From NCBI GenBank assembly GCA_030704615.1, contig CM060733.1, forward strand, positions 19,532,001-19,592,000: a stretch of DNA of 60,000 nt, read 5' to 3'. Position numbers and translations under genes: made by a program. Each line of letters begins with the position of its first letter. Positions within the stretch are counted from its first letter, which is position 1. Source of the DNA: Takakia lepidozioides (taxonomy: Eukaryota > Streptophyta > Takakiopsida > Takakiales > Takakiaceae). The notes beneath the pieces were generated by a model. The model had not been told where the DNA came from. It made no database searches and saw nothing but the letters and a program-made list of their open reading frames with translations. Below are positions 1 to 10,016 of the stretch, piece by piece.

Positions 1-205
1 GAAAGGCGGGCCCATTAATGAGTACGGAAAAAGGGAAACGGAACGAACGGCAAGTACAGAAAAGCGGAATTATTGTCACATGTGTGATCCTAGTGGACTA
101 TCCAACAGGGAAAGTCCACTAAAGAAGATAAAATCTAAAATCCAGTCACAGCGGATACAGCCAATAGAAAACCAGAGAAAGGATCAAGAAAATGGAGGGA
201 AATTG

Positions 206-2875
206 AGCGCAAGAGGCGGCGTCGTTCTGAGTAACGGGCGTCTCGACAGGACAGACCATCAATGCTATACCTTGGAAACTATGGAGGAACTAACAGACTA
301 TACGCTCGCAATATTACTTACGCAGTGGCATAGACACGAAAGGACAGAGCGGAGCTTTTCTCTTGAGCGATGCTTGCAAGCCCCGCAGGCTTACAAGAAA
401 TTACCCATAGCTTTCTGCGTTATGCTTTGCGCACTACAGGCATTCCTGCAGTTGTTACAGCCAAAACAGTTCTGTGATTCTAAAATGAAGAGAGTGAGAG
501 GAGATGGAGGAAATCAGGGTGAAGAGCACCACCATTCTGCAGAAACAAACAATTCTCCGCACAGGCGATACAGATACTGGAGGAGCTGAGATTGCAAGGA
601 TTGCAAAGCCTAGATGGACACTACACCATAACAGTACATGTTACAATTTTTGCAGAACTTTGAGCCAAGGACAGGAACAACAACGGTGAAGGAGTTGAAT
701 TATGAATACTCCCCTATACCTCCAGCAATTGTTTCGATTACCAGCAGGTCAGGTGCAAGTGCATGTGAGCACCAGGGCAAGACTGCAAAGAGGACTTATT
801 CCAAGAAGGGAGTTTCTTTAAAACTCAGGGTTATGCTTGTACCAAAGGCTGTGTACCCAGGGTTAAAAGAGGTAGGCCAGGTATTGAACGTTCTGATTGC
901 CATGAAACAGAACCAACAGTATTTGAGCAGATCCTTCACGGGAGGAAATACTCAAAGGCCTGAAGGGACGAGAGGTACAATGGGCGGACATAATGTACAA
1001 CGCACTGGTAGAGGAGATGAAAAGATTACAAGGTACTACCGCAAAGTCTCCTATAATAGTGTCTGGCCCAATCATTGCTCAAATAATCCTTGATTCTGGC
1101 ATACTTAATGCGCAAGAAAGAAAGGAAATGGGAGTGTTTGAGCCAGCAACAACTGCAATGGAAGAGCAAGGCTCTTCACATAGTGAGGGTGGACTAGCAG
1201 GGCAACCCGAGACTAAGAGGCAGAGACGGGGAAAGACTGTAGTGGCGGATCCACTGGCTTCACGGATTCCGCATGATAATGTTTCCCAAGCTCATGGCCA
1301 GGAAGGGGCACAGCAGCACAGAGAAATGCTATTTACTGGAAGCAGGACCTTCGGAGAGGGAGGAGGAAGTTACTTCTGCATCACAACCATCACAGCCACC
1401 TGAACGACTTGTCACAAGGTCACAAGTTCCATGCAGCTCAACAGAAATAATTGATTTGGAAAGTGAAGGGTTAGATATTCCAACTACAGAACAGATAGTG
1501 GCAGAAATAGAGAAGGGGGATCTTCTCTATGAATATTCTGGTCTGGTCAAGGAGACAGAAATCCCAGAGGTGCAACAGTTGCCCAAGGGAAATCCTGAGG
1601 TGCATAAATACACACACCTGTGTCGGAGGTACCACAGGCGGAAGGTCATGACACTGTAGCACCGGTGATAGATGAAGTAGTTCAGGAAGAAAATCCGGTG
1701 GGACAATGGCCTGAATGGTTAGTGAGACATCACACTGTTGAAGATCGAGGAACAGCAGCAACCTCAGCACCTCAACATGAGAACCTCAACAGGCAATGCT
1801 GATGAGTTCCATAGGCAGGACACTTAATTTGTTGGGGACTTATGTCAAATCCCATGTTCCAATACCCCAATTGACAGCCTTGAAAGAGGAACTCAGGAAG
1901 GAGTTTGAGGCTCGAACTTGCCACTGAGTGTGCAAACAAGGTCGATGAAGAGTCACTCTCAAGATGAAAGCAGGACTTGGGAAATACAGAAATGGCTTTG
2001 CAATGGCCAAGGAACGTTGATTGAGGCAGGCCTCGCGCAAGACCAGTTGCACGAAGCACATAAGCAACAGCTATACCAAATGCAGGTGCAAGCATGAAGC
2101 AAGTTGCAAGAACTGAATGCACTACAATACGGAGTTGCGACAGATGCATAACTGATGACGATACAATGTGCTACATTTACAACTATGCTTGACCAATTCT
2201 ACAAAAGAAATAAAAGTCAAGCGGAAAATGTCCGAAGGCAGAAGAAGAGAATGTTGAGCAAATGAAGCTCATTGTAGATATGAAGAATACCAATCTGTTG
2301 CAATGAAGATACTTTCAAGCAATACAGGCAGATTGAAGCTTATCAAGAGAAGCACATCATGGAGTTGCAAACAAACCATCATGGCCAATAGAAATGAAAT
2401 CGCGGTCAAATAACAAGGCTTGGAAGGAAGGCAAATAATCTACTTGCTGCTTATGCGCAGTTTGGTTGAACCTCAGGAAGCGCATGGAGGCTTTACAACA
2501 GCATTGGAATTGTACAAGCTAAGAGAGGGCAAAATCTCAGGGGAACCACAAGCAACTTGGTGGATAACAGCCTTATGCAGGTCTGGTTAGCACAATGGGC
2601 CAGTAGAGGGCAAAGCACCACGGAAGCTCACCCAAAGCGAGATGAATGAGCTCAGGCTGCAGGTGCAGAACATTGCCACAACTACTATAGACAATGTCTA
2701 TAGTAGGATAGCAGAGTTACAAGAGGAGTCGACGACTGCAGACTCAAGTGGAAGACCTCACTTCAAACATCGACCAAAGAGTCTATATCCCTCAGGACAG
2801 CTAATGGCTTCTTATTTACAAGCCAGAACTTTGGCTTTTCAGTCTTCACAGGAGGTGCAGGAGATGCAATGATAC
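206..2875 (+). pseudogene. Retrotransposon third ORF, N-terminal and coiled-coil part, broken
   Basis: Coding-like stretches in shifting frames lie between pol and the 3' LTR. They include a short start resembling MSARGG (about 206), a TMEELTDYTLAILLTQW segment (about 270-330), an ALVEEMKRLQ segment (about 1000), a basic KRQRRGK patch that could be a nuclear localisation signal (about 1215), and Gln/Glu/Lys-rich sequence (about 1850-2870) that looks like coiled coil. The same segments recur on the minus strand of element D (21905-24345), where MANKAWKEANNLAAAYASL and a Gln-rich helix read cleanly. If the frames were continuous with the next entry, the protein would be about 1,250 residues. 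I recognise no known family. The position matches the env-like or extra 3' ORFs of plant Ty3/gypsy elements. Frameshifts may be decay or read errors. Confidence 0.5.
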
Positions 2876-3129
2876 AAGAGCAAGATCCACCCACCACCAC
2901 CACAACAGTCACTGTACCAGTAGCTGAACCTGTGGTTACTACAACCACACCACAGCCACCACAGCCGGGAGGTATGGGGCAATGCCGCTTTTAACCCACC
3001 TAAAACTCCAACTGCAAGGGAGAGTACAGTAGGGCTATGATTATGCCCCTTCAACCAAATTCCCATCATGTTGGATTTGGCTTGGAAAGAATTTAGTCCT
3101 CCGCAGTCATTCGCACATTACTACAAATC

Positions 3130-4038
3130 ATGCGTATTTGGCTGCTAGTGGCAACTAGGACTAAAGTTCTTCCGAACAATCGACATATTGAAGATCATCA
3201 CTTTGCACAATACTGGCACGAGGCAGGTACCATGTTGAGGGAATTGATTGCTTTCCAGGTTGTACATGGACTCATTTATACCAAGACCAAGGAGATAGCA
3301 AGTATTGTCATGGGGTGCGGGTTATACTACACTGCTTGTTTTCTGGTACGTTACCACATTGAACAACAAAAGATGCAAACACGCTTTCAAAGTTATTCCA
3401 GTGGAGATCATTGGGTATTACCTTCGGTGCCACCTCATATGTACCTATATGACCCAAAAGTTATGATGCAAAAGGATTCTCAAATTCGTTCATGGTTTCA
3501 AGCGGCCTGGAACCATTTGTCAACACAGAAATTCGGCATTGATGACATTTTCTATAAGGGACATGTGGCATGGAAGTACTTGCACGCTGCACCAGTAATT
3601 GGTACTCCACTCACCTGGACAGACAAGGAGCTCAGTGTCTACACCAATTTTGCTATTCAGCGGTTACACCATGTTGTAAAATACAAACTTCCAGACATGG
3701 TAGGACAACATTGTATGCCCCAAATGATTCCACAAAAAGTTCGAAAATTAAAACACCTGAGAGGCGATGAGGATTCTGATACAACTGTTTCTTCACCGAA
3801 TTCTTCTGACATGGCAGAAGACTATGCAATTCAGATGGAAGAGAAGAAGCGAAGGGGATCTCCTATGCCGGAAAGATTACCTCGATATCAGCCTCTAGAG
3901 AGCCTGACTTATCCAGGTAGTGATCAACCATCTCCGTCAACCAGAGACAGACCTCGGGCTTGTACACACAGTCCGCCAAGAAACTCTCAACGTCAAGAAG
4001 GTGCTCACTCACAAAGGTTTCCTAGTCGAAATCAGTAA
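3130..4038 (+). CDS. Retrotransposon third ORF, C-terminal part (302 aa open frame)
   Basis: An open frame of 302 codons ends 38 bp before the 3' LTR. The N-terminal 200 residues are rich in aromatic residues and histidine (RHIEDHHFAQYW, DHWVLPSVPPHMYLYDP), suggesting a globular domain. The C-terminal 90 residues are disordered, rich in Ser, Pro and Arg. The C-terminal tail is repeated on the minus strand of element D (21602-21802) with conserved MPERLPRYQP and SQR motifs. In D the globular part has been deleted, with a junction at about 21803. Nothing in the sequence shows a transmembrane segment, so an envelope role is not supported. The true start is probably upstream, in the broken coiled-coil section. 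Confidence 0.5.
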   Translation: MRIWLLVATRTKVLPNNRHIEDHHFAQYWHEAGTMLRELIAFQVVHGLIYTKTKEIASIVMGCGLYYTACFLVRYHIEQQKMQTRFQSYSSGDHWVLPSVPPHMYLYDPKVMMQKDSQIRSWFQAAWNHLSTQKFGIDDIFYKGHVAWKYLHAAPVIGTPLTWTDKELSVYTNFAIQRLHHVVKYKLPDMVGQHCMPQMIPQKVRKLKHLRGDEDSDTTVSSPNSSDMAEDYAIQMEEKKRRGSPMPERLPRYQPLESLTYPGSDQPSPSTRDRPRACTHSPPRNSQRQEGAHSQRFPSRNQ

Positions 4039-4059
4039 ACCGTGAGGACACGGCTTTTT

Positions 4060-4076
4060 GAGGGGGGAAGGGGTAA
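4060..4076 (+). promoter_or_regulatory. Polypurine tract of element A
   Basis: A run of G and A ending in GGGGTAA lies immediately before the TGTTAG start of the LTR. The same tract is present in reverse complement at 21561-21577 in element D. This is the expected position for the plus-strand DNA primer in LTR retrotransposons. A short CCGTG...CACGG hairpin precedes it in both copies. Confidence 0.75.
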
Positions 4077-5135
4077 TGTTAGAGGACTGTCGGGGACTTA
4101 GACACTTATACGGGATCTGTAGGGTACCCTTAATTTTTGCACAGACTGAGACCAACAGGAGCCTTAGGGGTGACAGCAGCGCACTGTAGAGGGGGGTTAC
4201 ACAGCCCGTCACAGCCGTCACAGTCGTCACAGCAGACACAGCCGACACAGCCGACACAGCCCGGCACAGCCAAACACACAGCCCGTCACAGTCGACACAA
4301 AGCCCGACACAGCCAACACAGCCCGTCACAATCGTCACAGCCAACACAGCCAACACAGCCCGTCACAGTCGTCACAGCAGACACAGCCGACACAGCCCGG
4401 CACAGCCACACAGCCAGTCACAGCCCGACACAGCCAAACACAGTCGCACAGCCAGTCACAGCCCGTCACAGTTTCACACAGCCAGTCACAGCTTGACACA
4501 TCTGTCACGATCATAGGGAACAAAGAGTAGGACAGGGAACGACTGTGGGGAACAACACCTGCGAAGGGAACATGTTAGTTCACAGACACGGTTAGTGAGG
4601 GAAACGGTTAGAACCGCGGATAGGAAGATAAAGGGAGAAACGGGGAATGAAGGGACATCATTCGGAGGAGGACTTCTTGGTGATAGATGATTGGGAGGAG
4701 ATCGGGTAGAGATGAGGAACGGAAGTGAAGATAGAGAGATGATGAGTAGATGCTTGATATAGGCAAGGCTGTAATGATATTGTAGAGCAGATTAGAGACA
4801 CAATGGCTTTGGCCTGATACCTGATAAATCATAATCGGATACTTTTACGATACAATCACACTGTGTAGAGAGATCTGAGTGAAGCTGTGAAATGAATGGA
4901 TGAGCTGATGGAATCCAATAGATTGATAAAGCAAATTGATACTTAATTATCAATGGTAAGATAGCTAACATGAATACCAAAAGGAAAACAAATAGGAAAC
5001 ACCCCCATGATACACTAGCTGTAGGTCATGACTGATTGTTCTGCGCGGGCTGAGTACTTAGAGATTTCCAACTCTTCTATCTTGGAGTTTCCGCCTCGAA
5101 TAGCGAAGGGATGGGTGAGTAAAAGCCGCGCGACA
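4077..5135 (+). repeat. LTR of element A (3' LTR)
   Basis: This copy begins TGTTAGAGGAC and ends GCCGCGCGACA. Other copies of the LTR are at 18376-19174, 20513-21560 (reverse), 35227-36325 (reverse) and, truncated, at 36326-36641. Near its 3' end it carries an open frame starting MTDCSARAEYLEI that, in full elements, reads on through the primer binding site. A CACAGC-type minisatellite lies inside it (4197-4505). Confidence 0.9.
4197..4505 (+). repeat. CACAGCC/GTCACAG minisatellite within the LTR
   Basis: Tandem, interspersed 6-11 bp units of the types CACAGCC, GTCACAG, CGACACAGC and CAACACAGC run for about 310 bp. The same array lies in the other LTR copies but differs in length: about 100 bp at 18490-18595, 210 bp at 21225-21435 and 390 bp at 35818-36210. 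LTR length in this family therefore varies mainly through this array. Confidence 0.85.
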
Positions 5136-6240
5136 GATGCCAAGACAAACATTGGTAAGGCTCAACTAACCCAGGCCCGTAATTTTAACAAGCGTGTCAA
5201 GTATTCTAACCTGTTCAGGGGGACAGGACCGTGTGCGTTTGATTACAACATGGCAAACATGCATGCAAATCTAAGCTCAAGATCGTCGGTCCATACTTGA
5301 TCTATCAGATTTTATGTGGGGGACGTGCTCTCCTTCTTCCACAAGGTTCTAATACTGAAGTGCGGGATGAATCTGTTTCCTTGACTGACTTGGTGCATTC
5401 CGAGCTAGTTTTTGATGTTACATGTATCAATGTGGAGGGGCACACGGTGGGGTGATGTCTTGCTCTTCTTAGCCGATCTACTTCAGCTTGATCCACTTCT
5501 CTTCTCAATGGCTTAGTCTTAGTTTGCGGATGATGACTCTTGGGGTCCTAGGACTTGACCTCTCTAGGACTTAGAACATTTTTAGCTTCATGGCATATCA
5601 CCATCTGTACTCCCTGCACGGTTTTCCTAGCCAAGGGTTTTGTCCTCGGCCCAACTTGCAGGTGCCAGGTTTTCCCTTGGTAGGTTTTTCACCCAGCAGT
5701 GGGGGGTGATATTTTCCTATTATTTGTTTTCCTTCGCGGAGCTCACAATTTTTCGTGGGGGGGTAGGCTTCACAGATGTAAATCCCCATATTTGCTTAGC
5801 CTAGAAATGGCCCGTTTCATCCAAAACGGCGATACACATCCTAGTATATGTTTTTGGCGTATGAAGCCGTTAAACCGTTACAATGATATTTATATTAGGG
5901 TTAGTTTTGGCTGGTGGCTCGATCCTGGCCCTTCGTCAGATCTAGGGCTACAAGGCGGCGCCATGGGCTTTGTCTTGTGACGCCTCGCCACGTGGCGGGC
6001 CACTACGGGTAGGGCTTTTGTATAAAGACGGTGCCCTGACACAAGGTCAGGGCGGTGTATTCGGGTGTTAGTGTATGTGTGATTTCGGTGTACAAACTTT
6101 GGATGAGAGCTCCTGTGTGTCAGATCCGCCTGCTTGATCCTCCTCTCGCGCATTGCTTGCTCTTTCGTTTGCTCCTTTGTTGTGTAAACTCGTTTCTTGA
6201 GAGGAAGGGAGGATATGCTTCAGGCTCGTTTTGAGGCTTC
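5136..6240 (+). mobile_element. Retroelement remnant: integrase C-terminal debris and probable LTR
   Basis: 5136-5450 reads, with frame changes, as NIGKAQLTQARNFNKRV followed later by LKIVGPYLIYQIL. This pattern resembles the end of a retroelement integrase (helix, then a K..GPY.I strand). The following 5550-6240 stretch has the flavour of an LTR: a TATA-like TATAAAG at about 6021, a palindromic CGCCACGTGGCG at about 5985, and no open frame. I could not find a second copy to fix its ends. Element A has inserted into it at 5136. The family is not assigned. Confidence 0.35.
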
Positions 6241-6560
6241 ATAGTGTATAGCAGAGGAGAAATTCTCCTGACACCTGATGAGTCATGTCCTTCCTCTTCA
6301 TTCTCATGTTCGAAACCCTAAAAATTATTGACTACCTATTATGCAGTAAAAAAACGATTGCATGCCACTCTTTCTAAATTTGTTTTCGTGGCGAATTTTG
6401 ATGTACTTGCAAAATCTTATTGAGACATGAAAATTATTTATATTCAAGTACTTCATGTACACATACAACCCTGGACTATGAGTTCCATTTGAACACGGTA
6501 GAGAAGGGGGTCTAAAGCAACAGATTTCAGGCTCCAGCACTCCCATATCTATACCGTGAC
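6241..6560. repeat. Copy of the TBP downstream flank
   Basis: This segment contains GGAGAAATTCTCCTGACAC, the Cys-free stretch around TTCATTCTCATGTTCG, and the AACAGATTTCAGGCTCCAGC motif. It matches about 49595-50080 (which has an extra 330-bp insertion) and 55565-55940 near the two TBP copies. It is the cleanest uninterrupted version of the site into which the 49668-49990 insertions went. It holds no gene of its own. 6561-6697 shows nothing recognisable. Confidence 0.7.
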
Positions 6561-6697
6561 TGAAGGTAGGGGTGTTGGTATATGTACAACATTACTACTC
6601 TCTCTTTTTCATGTCACTCCTAAGAGAAGATTGTTCACTTCATGTCTATCTATAAGTCATGTTCTGAAGGTAGGGGGTGTTGGTGGGCAGTGGCTTT

Positions 6698-7573
6698 ACT
6701 ATCATGTTGTAAATACCTCAATCTGGCATTAGAAAAAGGATGAACTCCTTGAAATTTATCCCCAAGGACACTATCTACCACGGCCCCTTCAGGACATATA
6801 GGTAGGAAAGAACCAAAAGACCTCCTGCAGCAAGTTGTAAGGTCAAAACGAGCCCGAATTTTTATTGTGATCGGGCACAATCCGGCTGAGGGGAGCAGAA
6901 CATTATGTGAGAAGATGCCACAGAAAACGACATGGTTACATTGTTCACAAAAGAGATATGACCCTCCGACAAATCCATTGCAGACTACCGTGGGGCCGCG
7001 CCGTCTCCAAGCACGTCAGCCCTGGAAAAGTTGAATGAGGAAGATGAAACACATCGTACAAACCAAAAACAGACCCTCCGCGTAGTTAAGGGTGCGACAG
7101 TTGCTTTGAACAATGATAAATTTCTTAGGGTGATAGGCAAAGAATGGAGAGGGGGCTTCCTTTCTATGAATAGATTACAGGGACGTAATTGCAAGCTAAA
7201 AATTTATCATTGTTCAAAGCAATTGTTGCACCCTTAACTACGCGGAGGGTCTGTTTTTGGTTTGTACGATGTGTTTCATCTTCCTCATTCAACTTTTCCA
7301 AGACTGACGTGCTTGGAGACGGCGCGGCCCCACGGTAGTCTGCAATGGATTTGTCGGAGGGTCATATCTCTTTTGTGAACAATGTAACCATGCGCGTCTT
7401 CTCACATAACGTTCTGTTCCCCTCAGCCCGATCGCAATAAGAATTGCGGGCTGGTTTTGACCTTACAACTTGCTACAGGAGGTTCTTTCCTACCTATATG
7501 TCCTGAAGGGGTCGTGGTAGATAGTGTCCTTGGCGATACATTTCAGGGATTAAGGTATTTACAACATGATAGT
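6698..7573. repeat. Long inverted repeat (about 380-430 bp arms, about 70 bp loop)
   Basis: The left arm (6698-7128) and right arm (about 7197-7573) are reverse complements with small indels. For example, the ACTATCATGTTGTAAATACC start of the left arm is mirrored by the end of the right arm. A transcript would fold into one long hairpin. A single arm in one orientation occurs at about 54955-55437 and a scrap at about 52970-53010, so the fold-back arose by joining two copies of a unit. Short open frames inside are mirrored by-products. Confidence 0.85.
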
Positions 7574-7631
7574 ATTGTCAAGTTTGAAGGAGTGAAGAGA
7601 ATAGTTTGAATTATTTCTTTGTGTCAATATA

Positions 7632-8197
7632 TCTAGCTCTACGAGCTTTTGTTTTTTCCTCTTGGGGACAATTTAACCCATTTGTACAGTCACTTGGCCC
7701 CACTTGGCTATTTTTATAAAGCTATGCAGGTTTGGGAAAAGGTGTTATATTGGAAACTCAGTATGTATTTGGGCCCATGGCGCCAATTCTTAGCAAATTC
7801 TCAGCTATATATTCGTCACTATTCTATCCATCCGGTACATCCCTCATTTTTCATTCCTTTACATTTCATAGTTGTCAACCTAAATATTCCCAAATGCTTG
7901 TAGAATAGCCCACGCTTTGATTTCCCTGTCATACTGTTACCTACTACTCATAAATTCCCCGGATCTTACAATTGGTTCTTACAATATTCCGACAACAATT
8001 CCAGTTACTTCGTTGAGCTGCACAGTTGCCATGGACTTATGAGTGCTGCCACGGACATTGAACATGCAGAGATAATAGGAGAGGAAGGGGGTCCACACCA
8101 ACAGGAACACAGGCTTGCACGATAAGTAGATCAACGAGCTTACGGTCCTTTGGTGAAGATCCAAGGTGAGAGTGTCAACATGAGATCACAACACCTC
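7632..8197. repeat. Duplicated block shared with 53037-53570 (reverse complement)
   Basis: This stretch is the reverse complement of 53037-53570 with scattered substitutions. It includes the TCTTGGGGACAA and TTTATAAAGCTATG motifs and, at its far end, an exon-like segment on the minus strand. It stops at about 8197, where Ty3/gypsy integrase sequence begins. Confidence 0.75.
7979..8164 (-). pseudogene. Exon-like fragment, unrecognised protein
   Basis: The minus-strand frame reads FLLVWTPFLSYYLCMFNV, then STHKSMATVQLNEVTGIVVG. The other copy on the plus strand (53094-53279) keeps nearly the same residues, with changes such as SYY to SRY. Each copy is followed by a GTAAGA-like possible splice donor. 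Similarity at protein level in both copies suggests a true exon of a host gene, caught in the duplication. I do not recognise the family. Confidence 0.3.
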
Positions 8198-8377
8198 GGT
8201 CAGTGCCCACCCAGTTATGGGAAGGAGCAGATGAAAAGAATAGCTATCAAGGCTATACCATACACTATGATAGGTGGAAGATTGTATAAGCTAGGACCTG
8301 ATGGAGTTCTTAAACGATGTTTGTACCACCATGAGATAAATAAAGTTTTGGAAGAAGTTCATAAGGGAGTGGCTAGA
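8198..8377 (+). pseudogene. Ty3/gypsy integrase N-terminal fragment (left piece)
   Basis: This translates as a stretch matching residues about 1600-1660 of the intact Gag-Pol of element G (GQCPPSYGKEQ ... LEEVHKGVA), including one of the zinc-binding histidine regions. It is cut at 8377 by the chromodomain element and resumes at 16711 with HFGEETTSRKILLAGYWWPT. The two pieces flank the insertion exactly. Orientation is plus, opposite to the pol fragment at 16880-18375. Confidence 0.85.
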
Positions 8378-9113
8378 TGTCGCGCACCTCACTTCGGTAA
8401 GCTCCCCTTCAAATCATAGTTACTCGCTTTGATGCGCGCGCCTAACTCCCAAACTGGCCGCCGGGCCAACTCGGAGCTTCGGCTGCTCACCTGGACATAA
8501 CGGTCCCCCTTTATTCCTCTACAAGACCCTCTCTCAATTTGGGCCTAGTGGAAATTCCCTTTGGATGTTGGTAGTCTGGAATAGCTCCCCACATCTTGGT
8601 CGCTTTCCGGCTCGCACGCTTACTCACTAGTTTTTGGTCACCAATGGGCTTGCACCATTCTCGGGGTTACTACTCCCTATATATACTTCTGTGACTGTCC
8701 GTGGGGGTTTCACAAACAACCCAATCATTTTATGGCGAACCACCATGAAAACCCTCGATTCCCGGTGATGAGTCGCGGTGAGTCTTGGCCCACCCACCAC
8801 GGTCCCATTGGACCGTGATAAGTCCCAAGACTCCCCACGACTCCCACCACAAGGTCTCCGCCCCCATGGTGAGTCCTATGCCACCCCCACTAAGTCCCAC
8901 TAAGTCCCACTAAGCTACCACCACCCCTCGTGGAACCACCCCCACCGCAACCCGGTGTGCGGGGCTCCATCTAGTGAGCACCTCCGCCTCCTTGAGTGCC
9001 TTGGGCACTCAAGGGTGCTTCAGCCCCCATATCTATTGTTGCCACTGCCCCCACCATAGGGGTAGCCCCTCTTGTGTCCCGACCCCCTGCCCTCAAGGCG
9101 AAGGGCCGCGACA
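8378..9113 (-). repeat. 3' LTR of the chromovirus
   Basis: The LTR starts TGTCGCGCACC and ends GCCGCGACA. It pairs with 15989-16710. It contains a stem TTGAGTGCC/GGCACTCAA around 8992-9013 (perfect in the other LTR at about 16590-16612), possibly involved in RNA 3' end formation. Confidence 0.93.
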
Positions 9114-10016
9114 CACACCCCTACCAACAGGGAGTTGATGTCCTCATCGACTTGTCCATTTTGTAGAAACGAACATCCAAGTTGTGGCGTCCCACATCAA
9201 GGAGTTTGTTTCCGTACCATGGCGTCCCATGGCAAAGAACCAAACCCCCACTTGACTCAATTCTTCACTAGCTAGTTCGGCCGACTTCCTCCAAGTCCCG
9301 GCTAAGGGTGGAGCCTCTCAAGCTCCACCCAGTGCACTCTTCTTGGCCCACTTCAAGGCCAAGGAACGATCCTCCCCGAGGATCGAATCGCCTTACTGCA
9401 ACAACATTGCTTGCGATCGCTTATGATGCCGCTTTTGCAATCATCTTGAGCAAGGGTTCACCTTGAACCCTTTTTGACTAGGAAGATAACCTTGAACCAA
9501 CTGTGCGCCCCAATCACTACAATTGGGTCCGCCTTGGAATGCTGGCCTGAGGTACGGGAACACGGCGAAGCCGCACTACGACTTCGTCCCGAGGTTACAC
9601 GATTATAGTACGTGAACGGAAGCACGTAGCTTCCGCGTTAATCCGCACTACAAGACAACCCCCTCGGTAGTGCAGTTATAGTACGCGCACGCGCAAGGTG
9701 CGCACTAGCACGTGAACTCTCAAAGAAGGCGCAAGTTTCCTTGCCCCTTGGATGGGAGTCACCCGATTACGGCACTGCACAAACACACGATTAATCCAAT
9801 TTACCTCTCACATTTTTGTACGCTAGCATGCATTCTACACACTAGCCAACCATACCATGCATCACCATTCCAAACAAAATAGGACGCACAACATTTGGAA
9901 ACCATTTCATTTATAACAAAATTTGTATAATACAAGTTTTTGCAATCGGATTCATGAAGTAGCTAAGCTGGCTAAGCATGCATTTCCTCCCCCACGATCC
10001 AAGGTTGATGTCCCCA
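9114..10016 (-). other. 3' untranslated region of the chromovirus
   Basis: About 900 bp separates the chromodomain stop and the 3' LTR. It contains no convincing frame. Short repeated motifs (CACTAC, GCACGTGAA, TATAGTACG) occur at 9560-9720. The minus-strand GGTAGGGGTGTG beside the LTR is a weak polypurine-tract candidate. Confidence 0.6.

Larger units (their letters stand above)
1..5135 (+). mobile_element. LTR retrotransposon A, 3' part (Tat/Ogre-like Ty3/gypsy family)
   Basis: This is the 3' portion of a plus-strand element whose 5' part lies before the window. It runs from the post-pol region through a third reading frame, a polypurine tract (4060-4076) and the 3' LTR (4077-5135). The opening bases match, in reverse complement, the stretch near 27838 downstream of the intact Gag-Pol of element G, which places them in the same family. 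The first 4 kb is also found in reverse complement in element D (21561-24360). The 3' LTR abuts integrase-like debris of another retroelement at 5136, so A probably inserted into an older element. Family membership is read directly from these matches. The Tat/Ogre label is an inference from the extra ORFs before gag and after pol. Confidence 0.85.

Noticed and set aside
3130-4038. Envelope protein in the third ORF
   Set aside because: No signal peptide, transmembrane segment or cleavage site is visible, only coiled coil, a globular section and a disordered tail.
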